A stretch of DNA of 64,000 bases from Rhodococcus jostii RHA1 (GCF_000014565.1 NC_008268.1:5150501-5214500); one strand, 5' to 3'. Positions 41,782 to 52,135 are shown, counted from the first letter of the stretch. The notes: generated by a model from the sequence alone, not told the origin. Translations and numbers: made by a program.

Positions 41782-42739
41782 GTTGCGCCGCGATCGTGCG
41801 GCCGGCGTCGTGCATGGCCACGGCGTCCGTGGCGACGAGTACGCCGGCGAACCGGGACCGGTAGTCGCCGAGATCGTCGCCGACGGAGCCGACGACGGCG
41901 TACACCGGCGTGGCGCCCGCGCGGGCGAGGATCGCGGAGATGATCTTGCCCGCCTTCGTCTGTCCGTCCAGCCTGCCCTCGCCGACGACGATCGCCGACG
42001 CGTCCGCGGCCACGGTGTCGAAGCCGATCACGTCGAGGATGTAATCGGCGCCCGAGCGGAGTTCGGCGCCGTACCGTGCCCACATCCCACCGGAGAACCC
42101 GCCGGCGGCGCCGGTCGCGTCGACACTCGACGGGTCGCGGGGCAGGGCCCGCGCCTTCGCTTCGAGTTGCCGGGTGAGGAGTTGCACGGCGCCCGCGTCG
42201 GCTCCCTTCTGCGGTCCGAACACCCTGGCCGCGTCCACGTACCGGGTGGTGACGTCGGTCAGCACGGTGACGGAGGCGCCCCTGAGTCCGCCGCCCGCCT
42301 CGATGGCAGCGATGGCCCCGGTGCCGCCGTCCGTGGTGGCGGACCCGCCGGCCGCGACGACGATGCGCCGGGCACCGCGCCGGGCGGCGTCCGCGACGAG
42401 CATCCCGGTGCCGTAGGTGGTGGCGGTGACCGGGTCGCGGGGGCCGTCGTGCGGCGTGGTGATCCCGGAGGCGGCGGCGATCTCGATGACCGCGGTCCCG
42501 TCGTCGGACAGTCCGTACGTCGGCCGGCACGGACTGCCCCAGGGATTGCGGGACCGGGTGGTGATCGGGCGCAGTCCGAGGGGGACGGTGAGAACGTCGA
42601 GGGTGCCCTCACCCCCGTCGGCGACCGGCAGCCGGATCGCGGTACCGCCGGACGACTCGACCCCCGTCGCGACCGCGTCGGCGACCTCTCCGGCGGTGTA
42701 GGTGCCCTTGAAGCTGTCGGGGGCGATCAGGACGGTCAT
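41747..42739 (-). CDS. glxK: Glycerate kinase (GlxK/GarK family)
   Basis: A 330-residue kinase of the two-domain GlxK family, which makes 2-phosphoglycerate from D-glycerate and ATP. Family blocks are MTVLIAPDSFKGTYTAGEVA, LPVADGGEGTLDVL, ASGITTPHDGPRDPVTATTYG, GGSATTDGGTG and VVGEGRLDGQTKAGK. The ATG at 42739 overlaps the stop of the reductase gene (ATGA). It is the last gene of the GntP operon and delivers carbon into glycolysis. Its 3' end overlaps the convergent iclR. Confidence 0.93.
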   Translation of the reverse strand: MTVLIAPDSFKGTYTAGEVADAVATGVESSGGTAIRLPVADGGEGTLDVLTVPLGLRPITTRSRNPWGSPCRPTYGLSDDGTAVIEIAAASGITTPHDGPRDPVTATTYGTGMLVADAARRGARRIVVAAGGSATTDGGTGAIAAIEAGGGLRGASVTVLTDVTTRYVDAARVFGPQKGADAGAVQLLTRQLEAKARALPRDPSSVDATGAAGGFSGGMWARYGAELRSGADYILDVIGFDTVAADASAIVVGEGRLDGQTKAGKIISAILARAGATPVYAVVGSVGDDLGDYRSRFAGVLVATDAVAMHDAGRTIAAQLMTGSGHPASG

Positions 42740-43731
42740 GAGTTCCAGGCTTCCGGGTTCACCGGATGCGGGGGAATCCGGTGCTGCGCCAGGGCCACAG
42801 CGTTCTCGGCGCACAGCCTCGCCATCTCGGCGCGCACCGACACCGTGGCGCTGCCGAGGTGGGGGAGCAGGACCGTGTTCGACAGTTCCGCGAGCCCCGG
42901 GGCGAGCGCGGGTTCGTCCTCGTAGACGTCCAGCCCGGCCCCGGCGATCTCCCCGGATTTCAGGGCGGCGACGAGGGCGGCTTCGTCGACGACGGGACCG
43001 CGGGCGGTGTTGATCAGGATCGCGGAGGGCTTCATCGCGGCCAGTACGCCGGCGTCGACCAGGTGGCGGGTCTGTGCGTTGAGGGGCACGTGCAGCGACA
43101 GGAAGTCGCTGGTGGTGACGAGGGTGTCCCAATCGGTGTGGGTGACGAGTCCGGCGAATTCGCCGAGTTCCTCGTCCGAGACCGGCCGGTCGCCGGGCGG
43201 CCGTGGGCAGAACAGCACCTGCATCCCGAAGGCCAGTGCCCGTTTCGCGGTCGCCCGCGCGATCCGACCGAATCCGGCGAGACCGAGCGTGCGCCCCGAA
43301 ACATCCTGGCCGAGGAGCAGGTTCGGTTCCCATCCGGTGAACCGTCCGGCGCGGACGAACGTGTCGGCCTCCACGGCGCGGCGGGCGGTGGCCATGATCA
43401 GCAGCATCGCGACGTCGGCGGTGGCGTCGGTGAGCACACCGGGTGTGTTGCCGACCAGTATCGAGTTCGCGGTCGCCGCCCCGATGTCGACGTTGTTGAA
43501 CCCGACCGCGTAGTTGGAGATACCGCGGATCTTCGCGGCGGCCAGGAGATCGGCGTCGAACGTGTCGCGAAGCTGGGACACCACCACGTCGTAGTCGCCG
43601 GACACGCAGACCTCCCGCAGCCGGGCGGCGTCCGGAAGCTCGTCGGGAACGTCGACGCTGCCCGCGGCGCGCAGCAGCGTGAGAGCGGGTTCGGGGATCG
43701 GGGTGGTGACGTAGAACCGGCCGCCGCTCAT
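42736..43731 (-). CDS. D-2-hydroxyacid dehydrogenase (glyoxylate/hydroxypyruvate reductase)
   Basis: A 331-residue D-2-hydroxyacid dehydrogenase. The NAD-binding region reads LGLAGFGRIARATAKRALAF, and the catalytic Arg (NTARGPVVDE), Glu (DVYEDEP) and His (LLPHLGSAT) are all present. In this family the substrates are glyoxylate or hydroxypyruvate. Placed before a glycerate kinase, reduction of hydroxypyruvate to D-glycerate is the natural reading. It has ATGA overlaps with both neighbours, so the four enzymes are made together. Confidence 0.92.
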   Translation of the reverse strand: MSGGRFYVTTPIPEPALTLLRAAGSVDVPDELPDAARLREVCVSGDYDVVVSQLRDTFDADLLAAAKIRGISNYAVGFNNVDIGAATANSILVGNTPGVLTDATADVAMLLIMATARRAVEADTFVRAGRFTGWEPNLLLGQDVSGRTLGLAGFGRIARATAKRALAFGMQVLFCPRPPGDRPVSDEELGEFAGLVTHTDWDTLVTTSDFLSLHVPLNAQTRHLVDAGVLAAMKPSAILINTARGPVVDEAALVAALKSGEIAGAGLDVYEDEPALAPGLAELSNTVLLPHLGSATVSVRAEMARLCAENAVALAQHRIPPHPVNPEAWNS

Positions 43732-44666
43732 CGGCCGCCGCCGATGACCCACTCGAACGCGGTGGCATTGGAGCGTGCGCCCTGCGCGGCCTTGGACCGA
43801 TTGGCTTCGCCGAGTTCGGCGAGAGTCTTCTCGGACAGTTCCACGAGGGATCCGAACGTGGTGGGGTTCAGCCAGTCCGGGCGCGTGGCGAACAACAGGT
43901 CCTCGCTGGCGGTGTTGCCGCTGGCACCGGGTGCGAACGGGCAGCCGCCGAGTCCGCCGAGGGCGCCGTCGACGGTCATCGCGCCGGCCGCGACCGCGGC
44001 GAGGCTGTTCGCGACCCCGAGACCCCAGGTGTCGTGACCGTGGAAGACGATTCCGCGCTGCGGGGTTTCGAGCCGGACCCGGGAGACGAGCGAGTACACC
44101 TCGGCGGGGACGGCCTGGCCGAGGGTGTCGCAGACGACGACATCGACGGCGCCGTGGGCGCGCGGGTCGTTGGCGATGTCGATGACCCGCTGCTCCGGTA
44201 CCCGGCCCTCGAACGGGCAGGTGAACGACGTCGCGATGCACAGCTGGATGCTGCCGCCGACCTGCTGCGCGAGTTCGATCGCGGAGGGCATCGCGGCGAG
44301 GCTCTCCTCGGTGGAGCGTCCGATGTTCGCCTGATTGTGGGAATCGGAGGCGGAGAAGCAGTACTGGAAATGTCGTGCGCCGGCCGCGGCGGCCTTCTCC
44401 ACGTGCCGGGGCGTCGCCACCCACACCCAGCAGTGGTCCAGTTCATCCGGGGTCAGTTCCGAGATCACCTCGACGGTGTTCGCCATCGGCGGGACCAGGT
44501 CGGGGCGGGCCATCGACCCGATCTCCAGCGCGGGCACGCCGAGTTCGAAAAGCCGCCGGGCGATCTCGAGCTTCCGGGCGGTGGGCAGCATCTTGCCCGT
44601 CAACTGCAACCCGTCACGCAAGGTGACGTCGCGGAGCAGGGTGCGTGATTCGAAGGACTGCGTCAT
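43728..44666 (-). CDS. HMG-CoA lyase-like acyl-CoA lyase (HMGL family)
   Basis: A 312-residue enzyme of the DRE-TIM metallolyase family. It has DVTLRDGLQ at about 13-21 (metal-binding Asp and catalytic Arg), the HGHDTWG pair of metal His, and the Cys loop GGLGGCPFAPGASGN characteristic of HMG-CoA lyase. It would split a 3-hydroxy-3-carboxyalkyl-CoA into acetyl-CoA (or a homologue) and a keto acid. Flanked by a CoA-transferase and a hydroxypyruvate reductase, it may act on something other than HMG-CoA. ATGA overlaps at both ends. Confidence 0.92.
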   Translation of the reverse strand: MTQSFESRTLLRDVTLRDGLQLTGKMLPTARKLEIARRLFELGVPALEIGSMARPDLVPPMANTVEVISELTPDELDHCWVWVATPRHVEKAAAAGARHFQYCFSASDSHNQANIGRSTEESLAAMPSAIELAQQVGGSIQLCIATSFTCPFEGRVPEQRVIDIANDPRAHGAVDVVVCDTLGQAVPAEVYSLVSRVRLETPQRGIVFHGHDTWGLGVANSLAAVAAGAMTVDGALGGLGGCPFAPGASGNTASEDLLFATRPDWLNPTTFGSLVELSEKTLAELGEANRSKAAQGARSNATAFEWVIGGGR

Positions 44667-45916
44667 GAGAGGCCACCTACCGTGTCGTTGACGATGGAGT
44701 CGATCTGTTCCGGGGTCTTGCCGAGCACCGTTTCCAGGACCTCCCGGGTGTGCTCGCCGAGGTCCGGTCCGACGTTGCGGATGGGCAGCGACTTCCCACC
44801 GATGACCGGGACGATGCCGGGGAACCCGACCTGCTTCGGCTCGGCCTCACCGGTGTCGACGCTGAACTGCTGAATCATGTTGCGGGCCGCGTACTGCTCG
44901 TCGCTGCAGATGTCGGCGGCGGTGTTGATCGGACCCGACGGCACCCCGGCCGCGTCCAGGATCTTCAGCGCCTCGTCGCGCGAGTACTGAATCGTCCACC
45001 GGCCGATCGCCGTGTCGAGTTCGTCGCGGCGCGCCCACCGCCCGGCGTTGGTGGACAGGTCCGGGTCGGCACCGAGGTCGGGGCGGCCGATGGTGTCCAT
45101 GTAGCGCTGGAAGATGGCGTCACCGTTGCCGGCGATGATGATGCTGTCACCGTCGCTGCAGATGTACGCGTTCGACGGGGCGATGCCCTCCATCCGGCCG
45201 CCGACGCGTTCGCGTTTGATACCGTACGCGAGGTAGTCGGGGATCAGCGACTCCATCATCGACAGGATCGATTCGTTGAGCGCGACGTCGATGATCCGAT
45301 GCGGCAGGGACGGGCCCGGCGTTCCGGCGACCTTCGCGGCCTCCCGCTGGAACAGGGCCATCACCGCACCGAACGCCGCGTAGAGGCCGGCGATCGAGTC
45401 GCCGATCGACACCCCCACCCGCACCGGTGGCCGGTCCGGGTCGCCGACGAGTTCGCGGAATCCGCCCGCGGCCTCCGCGACCGCGGCGAACCCCGGCCGC
45501 TGCGACATCGGTCCGGTCTGCCCGAACGCGGAGATGCGGGTGATCACCAGGTCCGGATTGGCCGCGTTCAACGCGTCCGGTCCGATGCCCCACTTCTCCA
45601 GGGTGCCGGGCCGGAAGTTCTCCAGCAGGATGTCGCACTTGGCGGCGAGGTCCAGGACGAGCTGCCTGCCTTCCTCGGTGCGCAGGTCCAGCACGATCGA
45701 CTTCTTGTTGCGGTTGATCGTGCGGTACAGCATCGAGGTGTCGCCGGAGTAGAGCCGCCAGTTGCGCAGTTCGTCGCCGGTCTTCGGGCGCTCCACTTTG
45801 ATGACCTCGGCCCCGAAGTCGGCGAGCATCCGGCCCGCGGTCGGGGCGGCGATGTAATTGCCCAGCTCGAGTACCCGAACCCCGTCGAGGGGCCGAATGG
45901 TGTTGTCGGAGAACAT
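44663..45916 (-). CDS. CaiB/BaiF-family (class III) CoA-transferase
   Basis: A 417-residue CoA-transferase that should activate the organic acid imported by the GntP permease. Blocks are LDGVRVLELGNYIAAPTAGR, GAEVIKVERPKTGDELRNW, RNKKSIVLDL, LLENFRPGTLEKWGIG and the active-site Asp in RVGVSIGDSIAGLYAAFG. ATG at 45916 with AAGGATCACC upstream. It is placed directly before the HMG-CoA-lyase-like gene with an ATGA overlap, which gives the order activate then cleave. The CoA donor (succinyl-CoA or acetyl-CoA) is unknown. Confidence 0.93.
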   Translation of the reverse strand: MFSDNTIRPLDGVRVLELGNYIAAPTAGRMLADFGAEVIKVERPKTGDELRNWRLYSGDTSMLYRTINRNKKSIVLDLRTEEGRQLVLDLAAKCDILLENFRPGTLEKWGIGPDALNAANPDLVITRISAFGQTGPMSQRPGFAAVAEAAGGFRELVGDPDRPPVRVGVSIGDSIAGLYAAFGAVMALFQREAAKVAGTPGPSLPHRIIDVALNESILSMMESLIPDYLAYGIKRERVGGRMEGIAPSNAYICSDGDSIIIAGNGDAIFQRYMDTIGRPDLGADPDLSTNAGRWARRDELDTAIGRWTIQYSRDEALKILDAAGVPSGPINTAADICSDEQYAARNMIQQFSVDTGEAEPKQVGFPGIVPVIGGKSLPIRNVGPDLGEHTREVLETVLGKTPEQIDSIVNDTVGGLS

Positions 45917-45941
45917 GGTGATCCTTAACTGATAGTGACGC

Positions 45942-47381
45942 TCAGAGAACGAGGCTCATGGGCAGGACGAGCAGTATTGCGACGACCGATGCCACCGATA
46001 CTCCCACCGAACATGTCTTCAGCGTGCCTCGTGTGGTCTGACCCATCAAGGACTGCAGCAGCCAGAACGTGTTGCTCGTGACGTGCACCGCGAACAGGGA
46101 GCCGGCGCCGGCCGCGAGGGCGATGAGGACGGGGTCGAGGCCGAGGGTCGGTGCGATGGGTGCGAGGACGCCCGCGGCGGTGATGGCGGAGATGGTCACC
46201 GAGCCGACGGCGACGTGCAGGACGGCGGCGATCACCCAGACCATGAGCAGCGGAGCGGCGTGATTGGCGGTGAAGTACTTGCCGAGGATGTCGCCGAGGC
46301 CGACGGCTGCGATCGTCGCGGCGAGGGACCCGCCGACGCCGGTGAGGATGAGGATCTGGCCGCTCTCGCTGAAACCGCTGGCGATCGCCTTCTGGATGCG
46401 GTGCTGGCCGACGGTGAGGCGTCCGACGAAGCTGGTGCCGATCAGTCCGATCAGCAACGCGATGAGCGGCTCGGACACGAACGCGACGACCGGATTGGTG
46501 ATCTCGGCGATGTCCAGGATCGCGCCGGTCGCGATGAGCAGGAGGGAAACGAGCAGCGGAGCGAGGAGCAGGATGAGGGGGCGGTCGTGCGCCGCGCGCC
46601 CGGCCGTGACCTCGGTGACGGTCGCGGCGCGTTGCGCCTGGGCGACGCCGCCGCCGGCGTCGGGCCGCGGGGTGGTCCCGCCGCTGCCGCCGTCGGTCCG
46701 CTGGTCTTCTTCGTCGTCGACGACCGTCTGATGGAAGTGCTCTTCGTCCTTCTCCGGGTTCCACCAACCGCGGGTGAACAGGAACGACATGATCGCGACC
46801 GAGATCGCCACGGTCGGGATCACCAGAATGAGTCCGAAGATCAGCATCTTGCCGAGCGGCACACCGAGAAGTCCGGCGAGGGCGAGGGCGCCGACACCGG
46901 GAACCATGAGCACGATGCCGCACTCCAGGCCGATGGCGAGGGCGGTGGCCATGCGTGCGGTCCCGACCCGGCCGACCTTCGGGGCGAGGTTGCGGGCGAG
47001 CGGGGCGGAGATGACGAGCAGGACGTCGAGGAAGATGGACTGCAGCAACGTCGCGATCGTCAGCGATAGCGCATAGGGCATTCGTTTCGGCCCGAACACG
47101 CGCAGAAGTGTCCCGACCAGGCGCTGGATCGCGCCCATTTCTTTCAGCATGGCGCCCATCAGGACGCCGAAGGCGATCAGAAGTCCCACTTCGGCCATGA
47201 TGTCGCCGAAGCCGGTGCTGATGACGTCCACCGTTTCGGCCGTGCCGAGTCCCGTCGTGAGTCCGAGGTAGGCGGATCCGACGACCAGTGACACCACTGG
47301 GTTGAACTTGAAACGCACGATCATCAGAACGACCGCCGCTACGGCGACCGTGGTGTTGATCAGGATTGCTACGTCTGACAT
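45942..47381 (-). CDS. GntP-family gluconate/hydroxy-acid permease
   Basis: A 479-residue symporter with about thirteen membrane segments and an acidic Gly-rich cytoplasmic loop at about 220-260. GntP hallmarks are GFGDIMAEVGLLIAFGVLMG, EMGAIQRLV, the paired SGQILILTGVGGSL, and HVTSNTFWLLQSL. Members import gluconate, glycerate or other hydroxy acids with protons. ATG at 47381. It is the first gene of a five-gene minus-strand operon and probably imports its substrate. It is divergent from an AraC regulator. Confidence 0.92.
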   Translation of the reverse strand: MSDVAILINTTVAVAAVVLMIVRFKFNPVVSLVVGSAYLGLTTGLGTAETVDVISTGFGDIMAEVGLLIAFGVLMGAMLKEMGAIQRLVGTLLRVFGPKRMPYALSLTIATLLQSIFLDVLLVISAPLARNLAPKVGRVGTARMATALAIGLECGIVLMVPGVGALALAGLLGVPLGKMLIFGLILVIPTVAISVAIMSFLFTRGWWNPEKDEEHFHQTVVDDEEDQRTDGGSGGTTPRPDAGGGVAQAQRAATVTEVTAGRAAHDRPLILLLAPLLVSLLLIATGAILDIAEITNPVVAFVSEPLIALLIGLIGTSFVGRLTVGQHRIQKAIASGFSESGQILILTGVGGSLAATIAAVGLGDILGKYFTANHAAPLLMVWVIAAVLHVAVGSVTISAITAAGVLAPIAPTLGLDPVLIALAAGAGSLFAVHVTSNTFWLLQSLMGQTTRGTLKTCSVGVSVASVVAILLVLPMSLVL

Positions 47382-47504
47382 GTGCGCGTCCTTATCGAGG
47401 AGGCGGGGTAGTGACTGGTGTCACAGGTACACCCATATTATGAGCACACACTCACGATATAAGCAATGGGCCTCCGAAGGGCCTGCGGGTGGGATACTCG
47501 ACGC
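47382..47504. promoter_or_regulatory. Divergent gntP/araC promoter region
   Basis: On the minus strand TAATAT (47440-47435) is a good -10 for gntP, with the palindrome GAGTGTGTGCTC just upstream. GGTGTCACAGGTACACC is an inverted repeat between it and the gene. On the plus strand GATACT ends six bases before the AraC ATG, as in leaderless messages. These are the likely operators of the AraC or IclR regulator. Confidence 0.45.
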
Positions 47505-48512
47505 ATGGTCGCGCTGGATCCGTTTGCTGTGGGACGGCCACCGGCCGCCGAGCGCAGAACGTCGGAGGACTGGAGCGAGATCCAGCTCTGGTCCGACCGC
47601 GTGTACATGCCCTATGTCGTGCGTCCGCTCGGTGTCGGGCTGTCGCCCCGGTCGAGCATGTACTCCACGAAGATCGGCGACATCACCGTCACCCGGTTCT
47701 CCTACGGAATCCCCGTCTCGGTCGGCGACTTCTCGTCCGACGCCGGAAACGCGCTCGTCCTCACGACCATTCGGGGCAACGCCCGGCACCACCTCGACCA
47801 CGACGCCACCGCGGACACACCGGCGGGCGACACGTTCGTCGCCGACTGCAGTCGCGTCGACTACCTCGTCGAGTTCTCGCCCGACCACGTCCAGCTCAAT
47901 CTCACCGTTCCCCACACGCTGCTCGCGGACACGGCCGTGCGGTGGTGGGGATTCGACCCCGGAGGTCTTCTCTGGCAACGCAAATGCGTCATCGGGGGCG
48001 GTGGATCCGGCTGGCAGGCCCTGCTCGGGTACGCCATGCGGACGACGGGAGAGCTACCCGGACACGCCACCGAGGGGCGCATCGGTCTCAACCTGCAGGA
48101 GTTGCTGGTCGGTCACCTGCTCACCGAATGGGCGGCTCGCGCCGGAGTGGACCCGGACAGGTCCACCGGCCCGGCGGCGCCCGGCTATGTGCGGCACGCC
48201 GTCCAGTACATCCGGGAGTACGCCCGCGAACTGCCGACCGCCTCCGACATCGCCGACGCGGTGGGGGTCAGCGTCCGGACCCTGTCCGGGGCGTTCCGGA
48301 AATACCTCGACACCACGCCCGCCGAATACGTGCGTGAGCAGCGACTCCAGGGCATCCGCGAGGAACTGCTCACCGCATCACCGGGGGAGACCGTCGCCTC
48401 GATCGCCGGCGCGTGGGGATACGTCAACCTCGGCCTCTTCGCGGCGGCCTACCGTCGCCGGTTCGGCGAGAATCCGTCGCAGACCAGGGCCTTCGGCCCC
48501 GTGAGTGGTTGA
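47505..48512 (+). CDS. AraC-family transcriptional regulator
   Basis: A 335-residue regulator. An N-terminal AraC-binding-like domain (about 1-210, NphR/FeaR type) is followed by a two-helix-turn-helix AraC domain at about 230-335 (LPTASDIADAVGVSVRTLSG, RKYLDTTPAEYVREQRLQGI, WGYVNLGLFAAAYRRRFGE). The ATG at 47505 is chosen; the frame is open to 47466 but a -10-like element lies between. It is divergent from the GntP operon and probably its activator. The stop lies inside a bidirectional terminator. Confidence 0.92.
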   Translation: MVALDPFAVGRPPAAERRTSEDWSEIQLWSDRVYMPYVVRPLGVGLSPRSSMYSTKIGDITVTRFSYGIPVSVGDFSSDAGNALVLTTIRGNARHHLDHDATADTPAGDTFVADCSRVDYLVEFSPDHVQLNLTVPHTLLADTAVRWWGFDPGGLLWQRKCVIGGGGSGWQALLGYAMRTTGELPGHATEGRIGLNLQELLVGHLLTEWAARAGVDPDRSTGPAAPGYVRHAVQYIREYARELPTASDIADAVGVSVRTLSGAFRKYLDTTPAEYVREQRLQGIREELLTASPGETVASIAGAWGYVNLGLFAAAYRRRFGENPSQTRAFGPVSG

Positions 48513-48558
48513 CGAGTCCAGAGACTCCTCAACCACTCACGGGTGGCGGAGCCGCCTA
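48499..48558. terminator. Bidirectional hairpin of the GTGAGTG repeat family, with 3' tail
   Basis: CCGTGAGTGGTTGACGAGTC (48499-48518), loop CAGA, then its complement to 48542 with one C-C mismatch. It contains the araC stop and ends just before the metE stop, so it can stop both. The tail CACGGGTGGCGGAGCCGCCT after it has relatives at 37058 and 50971. Confidence 0.8.
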
Positions 48559-50817
48559 CAGCTCCGCGCGGACCAGCTTCGCCGCGTCGACGAGGTTGCG
48601 CAGCGACGCCTCGACCTCGGCGGGACCGCGGGTCTTCAGCCCGCAGTCGGGGTTGACCCACAGCCGTTCCACCGGCACCGCCTTCAGCGCCTCCCGCAGC
48701 GACGCCGCGATCTCCTCGACACCGGGCACCCGCGGCGAGTGGATGTCGTACACGCCCGGGCCGACGCCGAGGTCGAAGCCGACGGCACTGAGGTCGTCGA
48801 GGACCTCCATGTGCGAACGCGCAGCCTCGATGGAGGTGACGTCGGCGTCGAGCCTCGCGATGGCCTCGATGACCTCACCGAACTCCGAATAGCAGAGGTG
48901 GGTGTGGATCTGCGTCGAGTCCGAGACCCCGGACGTCGCGAGACGGAACGCCCCGACCGACCAGTCGAGGTACCCCGGCTGATCCGCGGCCCGCAGGGGC
49001 AGCAATTCGCGCAGCGCGGGCTCGTCCACCTGGACGATCCGGATGCCCGCCCCCTGCAGATCCACCGTTTCGTCCCGGATGGCCAGCGCCACCTGGTTGG
49101 CGGAGTCGGCCAGCGGCTGGTCATCGCGCACGAACGACCACGCCAGGATCGTCACCGGACCGGTGAGCATGCCCTTCACCGGACGCTGCGTCAGCGACTG
49201 CGCGTACGTGATCCATTCGACGGTCATCGGGTTGCTGCGTCGCACATCGCCGTACAGGATCGGCGGACGGACGCAGCGGCTGCCGTACGACTGCACCCAG
49301 CCGTTGTCCGTCGCGAAGAACCCGTCCAACTGTTCGGCGAAGTACTGCACCATGTCGTTGCGTTCCGGTTCGCCGTGCACCAGCACGTCGAGGTCCAGCT
49401 TCTCCTGCAGCGCAACCACATCGGCGACCTCGGCGCGCATCCGCTTCAGGTACTCGGCCTCGTCGATCTCACCCTTGCGCCGCGCGGCGCGCGCGACGCG
49501 GATCTGCGTCGTCTGCGGGTAGGAGCCGATCGTCGTGGTCGGCAGCACCGGAAGCGACAGCGCCGACTGGGCTTCCCGACGTTCCGCCGCGGGACTGCGC
49601 CCCGGATCGGACGCGGTGAGCGCGTCCAGCCGGGCACGGACCGTGGCGTCGTGCAGACGCCGGTCGGTGTTGCGGGTGGACGCCGCCGCGCGGGCGAGCG
49701 CGAACTCGTCGTCCACGGACTCGCGACCGCTGGTCAGTGCGGTGCCGAGTGTGACGACCTCGCGGACCTTTTCGGTGCCGAACGCCAGCCACGACCGCAG
49801 CGCCTTGTCGATGCCGGTTTCCGCGTCGAGCGTGTACGGGACGTGCAGCAGCGAGCACGACGTCGACACGGCAAGCGAACCGGTACTGCCCAGCAGGGTG
49901 CCGAGCGACGCCAGGGCCGCGTCCAAGTCGGTGCGCCAGATGTTGCGTCCGTCGACGACACCGGCGACGACGTGCTTGCGGGTCAGATCGGGAACCGTGG
50001 CGAGAGTGTCGGATCCGGCAACCAGATCGATTGCGATCCCCTCGACACCGGTCGACGCGATCGCGGGAAGTGCGTCACCCAGGCTGCCGAAGTACGACGC
50101 GACGAGGATCGCCGGTCGCAACTCCAGCCCGGACAACCGGTCGTAGGCCCGCTTGGCCGCCGCGATCTCCTTCGGGTTGCGGTCGGCGACCAGCGCGGGT
50201 TCGTCGATCTGCACCCAGTCGGCGCCCGCGCCGGCGAGCCGACCGAGCAGGTCCGCATACAGCGGGACCAGTTCGTCGAGGCGGTCGAGGAGGGGTGCGT
50301 CCGAGCCGACAGCCTTCGACAGCAGCAGGAACGTGACCGGACCCACCACCACCGGGCGGGCCGGAATGTCCAGGGCACGTGCCTCTTCGAGTTCGCGGAG
50401 CACCTTCGACGGGTCGAGGGCGAACGTCGTCGTCGGGGAGATCTCCGGCACCAGGTAGTGGTAGTTGGTGTCGAACCACCTGGTCATCTCGAGCGGGGCG
50501 ACCGTGTCGTTGCCGCGGGCGGCGGCGAAGTAGCGGTCGAGGTCGCTCTCGATACCGGCGACACGGTCGGGCAGGGCGCCGAGCATCGCAGCGGTGTCCA
50601 GCACATGGTCGTAGTACGAGAACGTGTTGACGGGCACGGAGTCGAGGCCGGCGTCACGCAGGCTCGTCCAGGTCCGGCGTCGCAGATCCCGGGCGAGAGC
50701 GTCGAGCCCTTCGGCGTCGAGGCGGCCTGCCCAGTACGACTCGACGGCCTTCTTCAGTTCGCGATTCGGACCGATGCGAGGTGAGCCCAGCACGGTCGCA
50801 GTGAAAGAAAATGTCAC
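48556..50817 (-). CDS. metE: Cobalamin-independent methionine synthase MetE
   Basis: A 753-residue enzyme that transfers a methyl group from methyltetrahydrofolate-polyglutamate to homocysteine. The N-terminal half starts [20 protein letters not shown]; the catalytic C-terminal half has [11 protein letters not shown], and the Zn ligands His-Cys (THLCYSEF), Glu (TSIEAARS) and Cys (NPDCGLKTR). The GTG at 50817 follows GGAGATACC and gives the standard length; the frame is open to 50970 without homology. I see no cobalamin riboswitch in the leader. A probable promoter lies at 50917-50946. Confidence 0.95.
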   Translation of the reverse strand: MTFSFTATVLGSPRIGPNRELKKAVESYWAGRLDAEGLDALARDLRRRTWTSLRDAGLDSVPVNTFSYYDHVLDTAAMLGALPDRVAGIESDLDRYFAAARGNDTVAPLEMTRWFDTNYHYLVPEISPTTTFALDPSKVLRELEEARALDIPARPVVVGPVTFLLLSKAVGSDAPLLDRLDELVPLYADLLGRLAGAGADWVQIDEPALVADRNPKEIAAAKRAYDRLSGLELRPAILVASYFGSLGDALPAIASTGVEGIAIDLVAGSDTLATVPDLTRKHVVAGVVDGRNIWRTDLDAALASLGTLLGSTGSLAVSTSCSLLHVPYTLDAETGIDKALRSWLAFGTEKVREVVTLGTALTSGRESVDDEFALARAAASTRNTDRRLHDATVRARLDALTASDPGRSPAAERREAQSALSLPVLPTTTIGSYPQTTQIRVARAARRKGEIDEAEYLKRMRAEVADVVALQEKLDLDVLVHGEPERNDMVQYFAEQLDGFFATDNGWVQSYGSRCVRPPILYGDVRRSNPMTVEWITYAQSLTQRPVKGMLTGPVTILAWSFVRDDQPLADSANQVALAIRDETVDLQGAGIRIVQVDEPALRELLPLRAADQPGYLDWSVGAFRLATSGVSDSTQIHTHLCYSEFGEVIEAIARLDADVTSIEAARSHMEVLDDLSAVGFDLGVGPGVYDIHSPRVPGVEEIAASLREALKAVPVERLWVNPDCGLKTRGPAEVEASLRNLVDAAKLVRAEL

Positions 50818-50916
50818 GGTATCTCCAGTTGCGTACGCGGTACGGCTACCGCCGGCAAACGGGTACACCTCTCGAGCCCAGGGACGTGCTGCAGCGCGAG
50901 AAGGTCTGCACCGGCC

Positions 50917-50946
50917 AGCATAGGCCTTCGGCCCGTGCGCGGTTAA
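50917..50946 (-). promoter_or_regulatory. Probable metE promoter
   Basis: On the minus strand TTAACC (50946-50941) and TATGCT (50922-50917) are 18 bases apart. The leader that follows (about 95 bases) contains the palindrome GCGGTAGCCGTACCGC, a possible operator. Confidence 0.4.
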
Positions 50947-50952
50947 GGGGTC

Positions 50953-50993
50953 CCTGGACTCGTCAAGCACTCACGGGTGCGAAGCGCCTACAC
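50953..50993. repeat. Degenerate GTGAGTG-family repeat with conserved tail
   Basis: On the minus strand GTGAGTGCTTGACGAGTCC differs by one base from the left arm of the 48499 hairpin. The tail CACGGGTGCGAAGCGCCTAC (50973-50992) matches those at 37058 and 48538. The opposite arm is badly decayed. It interrupts the coding remnant at 50996-51094. Confidence 0.6.
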
Positions 50994-50995
50994 GC

Positions 50996-51094
50996 CGAGG
51001 ACAGGAACAGTGCGGCCGCGACGGAGGCGACCGGCGCACCGTCCCGCGCCGCGCGCAGCACGTCGGTCTCCCGGTCGGTGAGCGGCGATTCCCC
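50996..51094 (-). pseudogene. Truncated LuxR-type helix-turn-helix remnant
   Basis: In a frame shifted from the ABC remnant, the sequence reads ESPLTDRETDVLRAARDGAP then VASVAAALFLSS, the first two helices of a LuxR/DesR response-regulator output domain. It stops in mid-domain where the repeat at 50953-50993 begins. No receiver domain or histidine kinase is present. It is joined directly to the end of an ABC ATPase gene, which in intact loci would be separated from such a regulator by a permease and a kinase gene. Confidence 0.6.
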
Positions 51095-52025
<931 letters not shown>

Positions 52026-52135
52026 GCATTCAGCGTGCGAGCCGGACGGCCGCCGACCCCACACGTCCGTCACGACCTCACCGTGACGAATGTCAGGGGC
52101 CCGGGGTGGGTGTGGCGCCGATCAGGGGCAGCCGT

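Noticed and set aside
48499..48558. CRISPR-like repeat unit
   Set aside because: Copies are scattered, kilobases apart, and have no regular spacers; no cas gene is present.
50818..50970. Cobalamin or SAM riboswitch upstream of metE
   Set aside because: The minus-strand leader lacks a B12-box-like sequence and the conserved SAM core; only a small palindrome is visible.
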